Source of the DNA: AA29 sp041481445
Lineage (GTDB): Bacteria > Acidobacteriota > Vicinamibacteria > Fen-336
Direction: 5' to 3'
DNA: 64,000 nt
Assembly: GCA_041481445.1 (NCBI GenBank)
Contig: JBGPBV010000019.1
Coordinates: 7,770 to 71,769 of the forward strand
Shown here: piece after piece, positions 17,842-26,174 of the stretch
Numbering within the stretch: the stretch's first letter is position 1
How the letters are laid out: each line of letters opens with the position of its first letter
The notes under the pieces: model-generated
Told to the model about the DNA's origin: nothing
The model's database searches: none
What the model saw: the letters and a program-made list of their open reading frames with translations, nothing else
Translations under genes and position numbers: made by a program

Positions 17842-17854
17842 CGCAAGGCTTGCG
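17842..17854. promoter_or_regulatory. palindrome in divergent promoter of the 2-oxoacid oxidoreductase operon
   Basis: CGCAAGGCTTGCG is a perfect 6-base inverted repeat around one base. It is near the middle of the 224-base region separating the minus-strand DHOD-like/malic operon from the plus-strand oxidoreductase operon, so one regulator could serve both. A similar element (CGCAAGGGTTGCG) lies at 14910-14922. The rest of the gap shows no clear promoter. Confidence 0.35.
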
Positions 17855-17963
17855 ATCGCGGCCATCCGGGCCGCGCGATTTGCGGGGCGACACGGGTGGA
17901 GGCGGCGGTTTCGGGCGGTTTGCCGGCGGCACTTCCATTGCACCACCGCGGGCCGGAGGCCAC

Positions 17964-19349
17964 ATGAGCGCCGCGCGCGAGAAGGCCAGGCCGTCCCTCC
18001 TCTCCGAGTACTGCAAGGGCTGTGGGCGCTGCATCGAGTCGTGCGCGCGGGGCTGCATCGTCGAAGGCCACCAGATCCACGCCGCCACCGGCCTCGTCCC
18101 CGTTCAGGTCGACCTCGAGCGCTGCAGCGCGTGCGGCCTGTGCTTCGATGCCTGTCCGGAGCCCTACGGCCTCCTCCCCGAGGGCGAGCGCATCGTCGAC
18201 GCCGCCGTCACCCTGGCCCGGCGCCGCGCCGCCGCCGCTCCCGCGAGCGGCGACGAACGCCTGCCCTTCGCCCCCGGCCCGCCCCTCGTCCTCAAGGGCA
18301 CCTACGCCTCCGCGCTGGGGGCGCTGCTGGCGGGCTGCCGGCACTTCTTCGGGTACCCGATCACGCCGTCGACGGAAGGCGGGGAGCTGATGGCCCGCCT
18401 GCTGCCGGAGCTGGGCGGCACCTTCGTGCAGGCGGTGAGCGAGGTGGCCGCCGTGAACATGATCTACGGCTGCGGAGCGGCCGGCCGGCGCGCGATGACG
18501 TTCACGTCGTCTCCGGGCTTCAGCCTCATGCTCGAGGGCCTCTCCTACATGATCGGGGCCGAGGTCCCGGGCGTGTTCGTGGACGTGATGCGCGGAGGTC
18601 CCGGCCTCGGCAACATCGGCCCCGAGCAGGCCGACATCAAGCTCGCCTGCCGCGGCCTCGGCCACGGCAACACGCACGCAGTGGTGCTCGCCCCCGCCAC
18701 GCCCCAGGAGATGCTCGACTTCACGATCCTCGCCTTCGACCTCTCGCAGCGCTACCGCAATCCCGTCGTCGTCCTCGCCGACGGCTACCTCGGCCAGATG
18801 ACGGGCAAGGTGCGGCTCCCGGCGGAGATGGTGAAGCCGGCGGTGCCGGGATGGGCCGTGTACGGCGACGCTGCGCATCGGGCGAACCTCGTCTCCTCCA
18901 TCCAGCTCAGCGAGGCCGACCTCGAGGCGCACAACGTGCACCTCAATTCCAAGTACGAGGCAATGTCGGGGGAGGCGCGCGCGGACCTCTACGCCTGCGA
19001 CGACGCCGAGCTGCTGCTGGTGGCGGCCAACACGCCGGCGCGGACGGCCAAGGGGGCGGTGGAGGCCCTGCGGCGGGCCGGACGGCGGGCCGGGCTTTTC
19101 CGGCCGCAGACGCTCTGGCCGTTCCCGATCGGCGCGCTCGCTCCGCTGCTGCCCCGTGCCCGCGCGATCGTGGTCGTGGAGGCCAGCAACGGCCAGCTCG
19201 AGGACGAGCTGCGCCTGGCCCTGAGCCACGCCGGCCTGCCGCCGCCGCCCATCGACCACGTGCGGCGGTTCGGGGGCGTCCTGCCCTCCCAGGCGGAAGT
19301 GGTCGAGGCCGTGAGCGAGGTCGCCTCCCGCGAGGGGGTGAGGGCATGA
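17964..19349 (+). CDS. 2-oxoacid:ferredoxin oxidoreductase, fused ferredoxin-alpha subunit
   Basis: The enzyme class oxidatively decarboxylates 2-oxoacids to acyl-CoA and passes electrons to ferredoxin. The first 70 residues or so of this 461-residue subunit hold a two-cluster ferredoxin, CKGCGRCIESC from residue 17 and CSACGLCFDAC from residue 54. From about residue 105 the pyrimidine-binding alpha domain follows, with FGYPITPSTEGGELMARLLP, AVSEVAAVNMIYGCGAAGRR and GPGLGNIGPEQADIKLA. The layout resembles VorB/KorA subunits for branched-chain 2-oxoacids or 2-oxoglutarate rather than single-chain PFOR. GGAGG before the ATG at 17964 decides the start; the frame stays open 62 codons upstream but that stretch is not protein-like. 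It overlaps the next gene by ATGA. Confidence 0.88.
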   Translation: MSAAREKARPSLLSEYCKGCGRCIESCARGCIVEGHQIHAATGLVPVQVDLERCSACGLCFDACPEPYGLLPEGERIVDAAVTLARRRAAAAPASGDERLPFAPGPPLVLKGTYASALGALLAGCRHFFGYPITPSTEGGELMARLLPELGGTFVQAVSEVAAVNMIYGCGAAGRRAMTFTSSPGFSLMLEGLSYMIGAEVPGVFVDVMRGGPGLGNIGPEQADIKLACRGLGHGNTHAVVLAPATPQEMLDFTILAFDLSQRYRNPVVVLADGYLGQMTGKVRLPAEMVKPAVPGWAVYGDAAHRANLVSSIQLSEADLEAHNVHLNSKYEAMSGEARADLYACDDAELLLVAANTPARTAKGAVEALRRAGRRAGLFRPQTLWPFPIGALAPLLPRARAIVVVEASNGQLEDELRLALSHAGLPPPPIDHVRRFGGVLPSQAEVVEAVSEVASREGVRA

Positions 19350-20764
19350 GCGCGGTGTTCTACCCGGTGTTCGAGCGCCACGCGCACGGCGAGGGCCTCA
19401 AGGGCCACGCCACGCACTACTGCCCGGGCTGCGGCCACGGCCTCGTGCACAAGTACCTCGCCGCCGCCATCGAGGAGCTCGGGATCCAGGACCGCACGGT
19501 GGCCATCTCTCCGGTCGGCTGCAGCGTGTTCCTGTACTACTACCTCGACGTCGGCAACACCCAGGCCGCGCACGGCCGCGCGCCCGCCGTCGCCCTCGGC
19601 CAGAAGCTGGCCAACCCGCGCTCGATCGTCGTCGCCTACCAGGGTGACGGCGACCTGGCCTCCATCGGCCTGGCCGAGATCCTCCAGGCCGCGCAGATGG
19701 GCCTGCCCCTCACGGTGGTGTTCGTCAACAACGCCGTCTACGGGATGACGGGCGGCCAGATGGCGCCCACCACCCTCACCGGCCAGAAGACCACCACCAG
19801 CCCGCTCGGCCGCGGGCGCCTGGAAGGGGCGCCGCTGAGGGTCGCGGAGATGATCGCGCAGCTCGACGGTCCGGTGTACGTGGAGCGCGTGGCCCTCTTC
19901 GATTCGAAGCAGCGCGTCCGCGCGCGCAAGGCCATCAAGAAGGCGATCCAGCTCCAGGTGGAGGGCCGCGGGTTCGCGCTGGTGGAGGTGCTGGCGGAAT
20001 GCCCGGTGCACCTCCATCTCACGCCCCGCGAGGCGCAGGCCTGGGTGCGCGACTGCATGGTCCCCGCGTTCCCGCTCGGCGTGAAGAAGGACGTCGCGTC
20101 CACGCCCTGGGAGCTTCCCGAGCCCACCTTCGACCCCGCGACGCTCGCGCGCGTCCTCGGCGCGACCTCCGAGGCCCCCCCGCGGTATTGCCGCGCGTTC
20201 CCGCGCCACCTCTTCGGCCGCGAGATCGCCATCAAGCTGGCGGGCGCGGGAGGGGACGGCGCGCAGACGGCGGCCCTCCTGCTGGCGCGCGCCGCCATCA
20301 ACGAGGGCTTCGACGCCACCCACATTCCGAGCTACGGACCGGAGTCGCGCGGGGGCACCTCCTACGCGGACGTCCGCATCGCGGAGGACGAAGTGCTCTC
20401 GCCGGCCTGTCCCCAGCCCCACGTGCTCGTGGCCTTCAACGCGCCCAGCCTCGCGAAGTTCGGGCCGGACGTCGCCCCCGGCGGCGTCGTCGTCTACGAC
20501 CGCTCGGTGGTGGCGGTGCCGCCCCGCCTCGACCCGAGCGTGCGCCTGGTGCCCGCGGACTGCGCGTCGACGGCGGTCGCGCTGGGCAAGCCCCAGGTCA
20601 AGAACATCGTCGCCCTCGGCGCCCTCCAGGCCGCCACCGGCCTCTTCCCCGTCGAGACCCTGCGCGAGGTGATCCGGCAGGTCCTCAAGGACAAGCCGGA
20701 CCTGATCGCGGTCAACGAGTCCGCGCTGGCCCGGGGCGTGCGCGGCGAAGGGAGCGCGTCATGA
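19346..20764 (+). CDS. 2-oxoacid:ferredoxin oxidoreductase, fused beta-gamma subunit
   Basis: The first 280 residues or so are the thiamine-diphosphate beta subunit: THYCPGCGHGLVHK at residue 23, SPVGCSVFLYYYLDVG, and the TPP/Mg motif GDGDLASIG near residue 100 followed by NNAVYGMTGGQMAPTT. From about residue 290 the gamma domain follows, IAIKLAGAGGDGAQTAALLL and PSYGPESRGGTSYADVRI. Beta and gamma are usually separate genes, so this 472-residue fusion gives a two-gene enzyme with the preceding ferredoxin-alpha chain. It is coupled by ATGA on both sides. The substrate cannot be read from sequence; branched-chain 2-oxoacids or 2-oxoglutarate are the best guesses, supported loosely by the CoA-transferase downstream. 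Confidence 0.88.
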   Translation: MSAVFYPVFERHAHGEGLKGHATHYCPGCGHGLVHKYLAAAIEELGIQDRTVAISPVGCSVFLYYYLDVGNTQAAHGRAPAVALGQKLANPRSIVVAYQGDGDLASIGLAEILQAAQMGLPLTVVFVNNAVYGMTGGQMAPTTLTGQKTTTSPLGRGRLEGAPLRVAEMIAQLDGPVYVERVALFDSKQRVRARKAIKKAIQLQVEGRGFALVEVLAECPVHLHLTPREAQAWVRDCMVPAFPLGVKKDVASTPWELPEPTFDPATLARVLGATSEAPPRYCRAFPRHLFGREIAIKLAGAGGDGAQTAALLLARAAINEGFDATHIPSYGPESRGGTSYADVRIAEDEVLSPACPQPHVLVAFNAPSLAKFGPDVAPGGVVVYDRSVVAVPPRLDPSVRLVPADCASTAVALGKPQVKNIVALGALQAATGLFPVETLREVIRQVLKDKPDLIAVNESALARGVRGEGSAS

Positions 20765-21006
20765 GTCCCAAGGGCCAGGAGCGGCGGCCGGCGGAGGAGG
20801 AGGGTCGCCTCCTCGCGATCATGCGCGGGCTGTCGCCGGGAGAGCTCCAGCAGCTCCTCGCGGAGCTCGACGGCGTGCTCACGCGGTCCTGTCCGGAAGC
20901 CCAGGCCGACGGCGTGCCCTGCCCCGACGCCGGGTCCGCCTGCGAGACCTGCGGGCGCGCGCGCTCCGTCCTCGAGACGCTCCGCCGGCGGCTGGCCCAT
21001 CACTGA
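20761..21006 (+). CDS. small Cys-containing protein in the oxidoreductase operon
   Basis: I do not recognise this 81-residue protein. It is charged and mostly helical in appearance (EEEGRLLAIMRGLSPGELQQ) and carries five cysteines in the second half, in TRSCPEAQ, VPCPDAG and ACETCGRA, which could hold a small metal site. It has no signal peptide or membrane segment. It overlaps the previous gene by ATGA and the next by TGATG, so it is made in step with the oxidoreductase and the NfnA-like subunit. A role as an accessory or electron-carrying piece of that complex is inferred from position only. Confidence 0.65.
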   Translation: MSPKGQERRPAEEEGRLLAIMRGLSPGELQQLLAELDGVLTRSCPEAQADGVPCPDAGSACETCGRARSVLETLRRRLAHH

Positions 21007-21848
21007 TGTTCCGCATCCTGGAGGCCACGCCCCTGGCCCCCACCATCAGGCGCTACGTCGTGGAGGCCCCGCTGGTGGCGCGCAAGCGCCAGGCCGGGCA
21101 CTTCGTGATCGTGCGCGTGGCCGAGGGAGGCGAGCGCATCCCCCTCACGATCGTGGACGGCGACGCCGCCGGTCGCACCATCACGCTGATCGTCCAGGCC
21201 GTCGGCAAGACCACGCGGGAGATGGCCCGGCTCGGCGCCGGCGACGCCCTGGCCGACGTCCTGGGCCCGCTCGGCAACCCCACCCCGATCGCGCGTCACG
21301 GCGTGGTGGCCTGCGTGGGGGGCGGGGTCGGGACGGCCGAGCTCCTTCCGATCGCCCGTGCCCTCCGCCGCGCCGGCAACGCCGTGCACTCCATCATCGG
21401 CGCGCGCAGCCGCGAGCTCCTGATCCTCGAGCGCGAGATGTCGAGGTGCTCGGACACGCTGGCCGTCACCACCGACGACGGGAGCGGCGGGCGGAAGGGC
21501 CTGGTGACCGGGCCCCTGCAGGAGCTGATCGGGGCCATGGGCATCGATGTCGTCTACGCGATCGGGCCGCTGCCCATGATGCGGGCGGTCTCCGACCTGA
21601 CGCGCCCGGGCCGCCTGCGCACCTGGGCCAGCCTGAACGCGCTCATGGTGGACGGCACCGGGATGTGTGGCGGGTGCCGGGTGACGGTGGGGGGCGAGAT
21701 GAAGTTCGCCTGCGTCGACGGGCCGGAGTTCGACGCGCACGCGGTGGACTTCGACGAGCTGGGGCGCCGCTCGCGCATGTACGCCGACCTCGAGCGCATC
21801 GCGGACGATCGGTTCCAGCGGGCCTGCGCGGCGGCGAAGACCACGTGA
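21006..21848 (+). CDS. NfnA-like FAD/NAD-binding, 2Fe-2S subunit
   Basis: The 280-residue protein belongs to the ferredoxin-NADP reductase family typified by NfnA, SudB and PyrK. It has an FAD-binding beta barrel (KRQAGHFVIVRVAEGGERIP), an NAD-binding region (VVACVGGGVGTAELLPIARAL) and a C-terminal 2Fe-2S site in DGTGMCGGCRVTVGGEMKFA with a further Cys just after it. The start overlaps the preceding stop as TGATG. The next gene encodes the matching large subunit, so the pair should form a heterodimer like NADH-dependent ferredoxin:NADP+ oxidoreductase or sulfide dehydrogenase. Next to a ferredoxin-reducing enzyme, a role in moving electrons between ferredoxin and NAD(P)H is likely. Bifurcation itself is not shown by sequence. 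Confidence 0.85.
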   Translation: MFRILEATPLAPTIRRYVVEAPLVARKRQAGHFVIVRVAEGGERIPLTIVDGDAAGRTITLIVQAVGKTTREMARLGAGDALADVLGPLGNPTPIARHGVVACVGGGVGTAELLPIARALRRAGNAVHSIIGARSRELLILEREMSRCSDTLAVTTDDGSGGRKGLVTGPLQELIGAMGIDVVYAIGPLPMMRAVSDLTRPGRLRTWASLNALMVDGTGMCGGCRVTVGGEMKFACVDGPEFDAHAVDFDELGRRSRMYADLERIADDRFQRACAAAKTT

Positions 21849-23302
21849 CCACCTCCGTCAACCCCCTCAAGCCCCCGGCGCGGGTGAAGATCCCGCGCCA
21901 GGTCCCGCGCGAGGAGGACGCCCGGGCCCGGGCCTCCACCTTCGCGGAGGTCTCGCGGGGCTTCGACGCCGAGCGCGCCCTGGTCGAGGCCACGCGCTGC
22001 CTGGAATGCCGCGATCCCGCCTGCACCCGCGGGTGCCCGGTCGGAGTCGACATCCGCGGCTTCATCCAGAAGCTGCTGGCGAAGGACTACGCGGGGGCGG
22101 CCGCGCGCATCCGCGAGGCCAACGCCCTCCCCGCCATCTGCGGTCGCGTGTGTCCGCAGGAGAGCCAGTGCGAGGCGACCTGCACGGTGGGCCGCCGGTT
22201 CGCGCCCATCGCCGTCGGCCTGCTGGAGCGTTTCGTGGCGGACTGGGAGATCGAGCACGGCGCCCCTCCGCCGCCCCCGGCCGCCGCGCGGGTCGGGCGC
22301 GTGGCCGTGGTGGGCTCCGGACCGGCCGGGCTCACCTGCGCCGCCGACCTCGCCCGCCTGGGCTACGGCGTGACCGTCTTCGAGGCCCTCCACGCCGCGG
22401 GCGGCGTCCTGCGCTACGGCATCCCGGAGTTCCGGCTTCCCAAGAAGATCCTCGACCTCGAGGTGGACCGCATCCGGTCGCTGGGCGTGGAGATCCGCAC
22501 CGACTTCCTGGTCGGCCGCACCGCCACCCTCGACGAGCTGCTGGGCGAGTGGGGATTTCAGGCGGTGTTCCTGGCCACCGGCGCGGGCACGCCGACCTTC
22601 CTGGGCATCCCGGGCGAAGGACTCTGCGGCGTATACTCCGCGAGCGAGCTCCTGACGCGCGTGAACCTGATGGGAGCCTGGTCCTTCCCCGAGCGCGACA
22701 CCCCCGTGAAGCTCGGCCGCGAGGTCGCGGTGATCGGCGGCGGCAACACCGCCCTCGACGCCGTGCGCACGGCCCGGCGGCTCGGGGCCGAGCGCGCGTA
22801 CCTCGTCTACCGGCGGTCGCGGGCGGAGATGCCGGCACGCCGCGAGGAGGTCCGGCACGCCGAGGACGAGGGCATCGAGATCCTGTTCCTGACCAACCCC
22901 GTCCGCATCCTCGACGACGACGCGGGCTGGGTCCGCGGGCTCGAATGCCAGCAGATGGACCTGGGCGAGCCGGACGAGTCGGGCCGGCGCCGTCCCCGGC
23001 CGCGGCCGGGCTCGGAGTTCCTGCTGCCGGTGCAGACGGTGATCGAGGCCATCGGGCAGAAGCCGAACCCGATCATCCAGTCGACGACGCCGGGCCTGGC
23101 CGTCGGGCGGGCCGGGGTCGTCACCGTGGACGACGCCCAGCGCACGAACCGGCCCGCCGTCTTCGCCGGGGGCGACCTCGCCCGCGGCGGCGCCACCGTC
23201 ATCCTGGCCATGCGCGACGGACGCCGCGCCGCCGCCGCCATCCACGAGCACCTCGCGGGAGAGAAGGGCGCCGCCCCCGGCGCCAGGGAGGGACGGCCAT
23301 GA
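21845..23302 (+). CDS. NfnB/GltD-like NADPH-dependent FAD oxidoreductase, 4Fe-4S
   Basis: This 485-residue protein matches the NfnB/glutamate synthase small-subunit family. The N-terminal region has two cysteine clusters for 4Fe-4S centres, RCLECRDPACTRGCPVG (C52, C55, C60, C64) and CGRVCPQESQCEATC near residue 97. An FAD Rossmann motif (AVVGSGPAGLTCAADLARLG), the family motif RYGIPEFRLPK and an NADPH Rossmann motif (VAVIGGGNTALDAVRTARRL) follow, and near the C-terminus FAGGDLARGGATVI. The GTG at 21845 overlaps the nfnA-like stop (GTGA); an ATG start would remove the N-terminal clusters. It partners the previous gene. A glutamate synthase large subunit is not in the window, so GltD is the less likely reading. 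Confidence 0.88.
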   Translation: MTTSVNPLKPPARVKIPRQVPREEDARARASTFAEVSRGFDAERALVEATRCLECRDPACTRGCPVGVDIRGFIQKLLAKDYAGAAARIREANALPAICGRVCPQESQCEATCTVGRRFAPIAVGLLERFVADWEIEHGAPPPPPAAARVGRVAVVGSGPAGLTCAADLARLGYGVTVFEALHAAGGVLRYGIPEFRLPKKILDLEVDRIRSLGVEIRTDFLVGRTATLDELLGEWGFQAVFLATGAGTPTFLGIPGEGLCGVYSASELLTRVNLMGAWSFPERDTPVKLGREVAVIGGGNTALDAVRTARRLGAERAYLVYRRSRAEMPARREEVRHAEDEGIEILFLTNPVRILDDDAGWVRGLECQQMDLGEPDESGRRRPRPRPGSEFLLPVQTVIEAIGQKPNPIIQSTTPGLAVGRAGVVTVDDAQRTNRPAVFAGGDLARGGATVILAMRDGRRAAAAIHEHLAGEKGAAPGAREGRP

Positions 23303-24417
23303 ACCTCGGCGTTCCCCGGGAGACCCGGACGGGCGAGCAGCGGGCCGCGCTCACGCCGGCGGGGGCCAAGGCCCTGGTCCAGGAAGGCCACCGCGTCTGG
23401 ATCGAGCGGGAGGCCGGGCGACGGGCCGGCTTCGAGGATTCCGAGTACCAGGCGGGGGGGGCGGCCATCGCCTACACGCGCGACGAGCTCTTCGCGCGCG
23501 CGGACGTGGTGGCGGCGGTGTTCCCGCCGGAGCCGGGCGAGTACGCCACCCTGCTGCGCCCGGGGCAGTCGGTCCTGGCCTTCTGGATGCTCCCGGCCAG
23601 CCGCCGCGAGGACGTGCTCGCCCTGGGAGAGCGCGGAGTCACCGCCATCGGGCTGGAGGCCATCGCCGAGCGCTCCGGCCGGGCGCCCGTGCTCGAGAGC
23701 ATGTCCGAGATCGCGGGCGGCCTCGCCATCACCGTGGGCGCCTGCCTGCTCCTCCGGCCCTTCGGCGGCCGCGGCATCCTGATGGGCGGAGCGCCGGGGG
23801 TGCCCCCCGCGCACGTGGCCATCCTCGGCGCGGGCGTGGTCGGGCGTTCGGCGGCGCGCGCCGCCCTCGGCGCGGGCGCCCAGGTCATGCTCCTGGACAC
23901 GCGGGTCGAACGGCTGCGCGCGGCCACCATCGAGGACGGCCGCCTGTCCACGATGTTCGCCACGCCGAGCAACGTCGAGAAGGCGCTCACGTTCGGGGAC
24001 ATCGTGCTGGGGGCGGTGGCGGTGCGCGGGGAGCGCGCCCCCCTGCTGGTGACGCGGCCGATGCTCGCCCTCATGAAGCCGCGCAGCCTGGTCCTCGACC
24101 TCTCCATCGACATGGGGGGATGCTTCGAGACCTCGCGCCCGACCTCCTTCCCCGATCCCGCCTACGAGGTGGACGGGATCCTGCACTTCTGCGTGCCCAA
24201 CCTGCCCTCGGCGGCGGCCCGCTCGGCCACGGTGGCCCTCACCAACGCCCTCTTGCCGTACCTCCTCGAGATCGGCCGGGTCGACCTGGAGCGCGCCGTC
24301 GCCGGCCGCGGCGACCTGCGCCGCGGCCTCTACCTCTACCGCGGAGCCTGCGCGCAAGCGGCGCTCGGGCGTACCTTCGACCTCCCCGCGGCCTCCCTGC
24401 CCTGGCCGGCCGGGTGA
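23299..24417 (+). CDS. alanine dehydrogenase / PntA family protein lacking the usual catalytic Lys and His
   Basis: The 372-residue protein has the AlaDH/PNT fold: LGVPRETRTGEQRAALTPAG at the N-terminus, LESMSEIAGGLAI, and the NAD motif VAILGAGVVGRSAARAALGA. In alanine dehydrogenases the Lys of VKEP and the His of LHLA are catalytic. Here the first region reads VVAAVFPPEPGEY (about residue 70) and the second VLAFWMLPA (about residue 93), so both are gone; the loop looks more like the transhydrogenase alpha subunit. No PntB or membrane segments follow. It may use another substrate or serve as a binding protein. It is coupled by ATGA to the NfnB-like gene. AlaDH should therefore be used as a family label only. 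Confidence 0.8.
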   Translation: MNLGVPRETRTGEQRAALTPAGAKALVQEGHRVWIEREAGRRAGFEDSEYQAGGAAIAYTRDELFARADVVAAVFPPEPGEYATLLRPGQSVLAFWMLPASRREDVLALGERGVTAIGLEAIAERSGRAPVLESMSEIAGGLAITVGACLLLRPFGGRGILMGGAPGVPPAHVAILGAGVVGRSAARAALGAGAQVMLLDTRVERLRAATIEDGRLSTMFATPSNVEKALTFGDIVLGAVAVRGERAPLLVTRPMLALMKPRSLVLDLSIDMGGCFETSRPTSFPDPAYEVDGILHFCVPNLPSAAARSATVALTNALLPYLLEIGRVDLERAVAGRGDLRRGLYLYRGACAQAALGRTFDLPAASLPWPAG

Positions 24418-24422
24418 GCGCG

Positions 24423-25724
24423 ATGCCGGCCTGGACGGAGACCTACCGGCGGCGCGTCACCAGCGCGGACGAGGCGCTCCGCAGCGTGCGCTCCGGCGAC
24501 CACGTGTGGGTCCACGCCGGCTGCAACAACCCCGAGGAGCTGGTGCAGGCGATGGTGGCCCGGGCGGGCGAGCTGCGCGGGGTGGAGGTCAGCCACCTGA
24601 TGACGTTCGGGAGCGCCGCCTACGCCGAGCCGCGCTACGCGGAGTCGTTCCGCCACCGCTCGCTCTTCACGGGCGCCAACGTCCGGGAGGCGGTTAACGA
24701 CGGGCGCGCGGACTTCGTGCCCGTGCACCTCTCCGAGATCGCGGGGCTGCTGCGGAGCGGCGACCTGGCGGTGGACGTGGCCCTCGTGCACGTCTCCCCG
24801 CCCGACGAGCACGGCTTCTGCTCCTACGGCGTGGGGGTGGAGTGCACGAAGGCGGCGGCGGAGCGCGCGCGCACCGTGATCGCGCTGGTCAACCGGCAGA
24901 TGCCGCGCTCGCTCGGCGACTCCTTCATCCACGCCTCCCGGCTGACCCACGTGGTGGAGGTGGACCGTCCCGTCCGGGAGCTGCAGGGCGCCGGGCGGGT
25001 CGGACCGGTGGCGCGCGCGATCGGCGAGCACGTCTCCTCCCTCATCGAGGACGGCTCCACCCTCCAGATGGGGATCGGCGAGATCCCCGATGCCGTCCTC
25101 CTGTTCCTCGGGGCCAAGCGCGACCTCGGCATCCACACCGAGATGTTCTCGGACGGGGTGGTGGAGCTCTTCGAGCGGGGGGTCATCACGGGGGAGGCCA
25201 AGACGCTCCACCGGGGGAAGATCGTGGCCTCCTTCGTCCTCGGCTCGAAGCGGACGTTCGACTTCCTGAACAACAATCCCTTCGTCGAGTTCCACCCGAC
25301 CGACTACGTCAACGACCCGTTCGTGATCGCCCAGAACAACGGCATGGTGGCCATCAACTCCGCCCTTGCCGTCGACCTCACCGGCCAGGTCTGCGCCGAC
25401 TCGATCGGGCGCTCGATCTACTCCGGCTTCGGGGGCCAGCTCGACTTCATCCGCGGCTCCGCCCGGTCGAAGGGCGGCAAGCCCGTCATCGCCCTGCCTT
25501 CCACCGCGAAGGAGGGGCGCATCTCGAGGATCGTGGACGCGCTCGGGGAGGGCTCGGGCGTGGTGACCACGCGCGCCGACGTCCATTACGTGGTGACCGA
25601 GTACGGCGTGGTCTCCCTGCACGGGCGGAGCCTGCGCGAGCGCGCGGCCGCCCTGATCGAGATCGCCCATCCCGATTTCCGCGACGACCTGCGGCAGGCC
25701 GCCCGCCGGCGCAAGATCATGTAG
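24423..25724 (+). CDS. acetyl-CoA hydrolase/CoA-transferase family protein
   Basis: This 433-residue class I-type CoA-transferase moves CoA between acyl groups such as acetyl, butyryl, succinyl or 4-hydroxybutyryl. Landmarks are VALVHVSPPDEHGFCSYG, DGSTLQMGIGEIPDAVLLFL and DLGIHTEMFSDGVVELFERG, which contains the expected nucleophilic Glu, then GFGGQLDFIRGSARSKGGKP and VTEYGVVSLHGRSLRERA. The ATG at 24423 is preferred, but a GTG at 24414, which would overlap the preceding stop, is in frame. It ends the operon that starts with the 2-oxoacid oxidoreductase, so it may release the acid from the acyl-CoA product or swap CoA with acetate. The exact acyl group is unknown. Confidence 0.86.
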   Translation: MPAWTETYRRRVTSADEALRSVRSGDHVWVHAGCNNPEELVQAMVARAGELRGVEVSHLMTFGSAAYAEPRYAESFRHRSLFTGANVREAVNDGRADFVPVHLSEIAGLLRSGDLAVDVALVHVSPPDEHGFCSYGVGVECTKAAAERARTVIALVNRQMPRSLGDSFIHASRLTHVVEVDRPVRELQGAGRVGPVARAIGEHVSSLIEDGSTLQMGIGEIPDAVLLFLGAKRDLGIHTEMFSDGVVELFERGVITGEAKTLHRGKIVASFVLGSKRTFDFLNNNPFVEFHPTDYVNDPFVIAQNNGMVAINSALAVDLTGQVCADSIGRSIYSGFGGQLDFIRGSARSKGGKPVIALPSTAKEGRISRIVDALGEGSGVVTTRADVHYVVTEYGVVSLHGRSLRERAAALIEIAHPDFRDDLRQAARRRKIM

Positions 25725-25758
25725 CCACGGCCGCGCGCGAGATGCGGGTCGGCCGCGC

Positions 25759-25986
25759 TCAGACCTCGACCGCCTGCTGGACGAACTCCTCGGCCTCGAG
25801 CAGGTCCTGCTCCCGGGCCAGCGCGCGCAGCGCCTCCTCCTCGAGGGAGGCCAGGTGGGCGAAGAGCCGCCGCTCCTCGGGGTCGGGAGTGAGGCGGGCG
25901 GCCTCGGCGAGCAGGTCGTGGGCCCCGCTCTCCGCCCGGACCACCTCGCGGAGGATCTCGCGGCGCGTCATTCCGGGACGAAGCAT
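25759..25986 (-). CDS. small helical protein resembling half of a ferritin-like/rubrerythrin domain
   Basis: I do not recognise a specific family. The 75-residue product is acidic and helical, with the spacing ESGAHDLLAEAARLTPDPEE, then RRLFAHLASLEEEALRALAR. This is like one two-helix half of a rubrerythrin-type domain, where Glu and His residues bind iron. Only one His pair candidate is visible, so a full di-iron site would need a dimer. GGGAGG lies at good spacing before the ATG at 25986. It converges on the CoA-transferase gene and is divergent from the dehydrogenase gene across 188 bases in which I see no clear promoter or repeat. Confidence 0.6.
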   Translation of the reverse strand: MLRPGMTRREILREVVRAESGAHDLLAEAARLTPDPEERRLFAHLASLEEEALRALAREQDLLEAEEFVQQAVEV

Positions 25987-26174
25987 GGCGACCTCCCAAG
26001 GACGGGGCTGGTCACAGTCTCGGCCGCCGCCGGCCGTGCGCCCATGGGCCGTGGGTTCCAGGAGGCCGCGCGTGCCCCGCGACGGGGCGATGGTGCATGG
26101 GATCCATTCCCTGCCCGGTCCGAGGCTCGCATCCTCCGAGGTGCAGGCGGTGCCGCCCCGCCGGAGGAGGCCCC

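Noticed and set aside
17778..17963. A 62-residue N-terminal extension of the ferredoxin-alpha subunit
   Set aside because: It lies in the divergent promoter gap, is Gly/Arg/Ser-rich, and a good ribosome site stands directly before the ATG at 17964.
16721..18088. N-terminal extension of the malic-enzyme-like frame to position 18088
   Set aside because: It would run through the whole DHOD-like gene and its promoter in another frame; the family N-terminus begins at the ATG at 16720.
26098..26115. GGATCC-centred symmetric stretch near 26.1 kb as an operator
   Set aside because: The symmetry breaks after a few bases and is what a random restriction-site palindrome would give.
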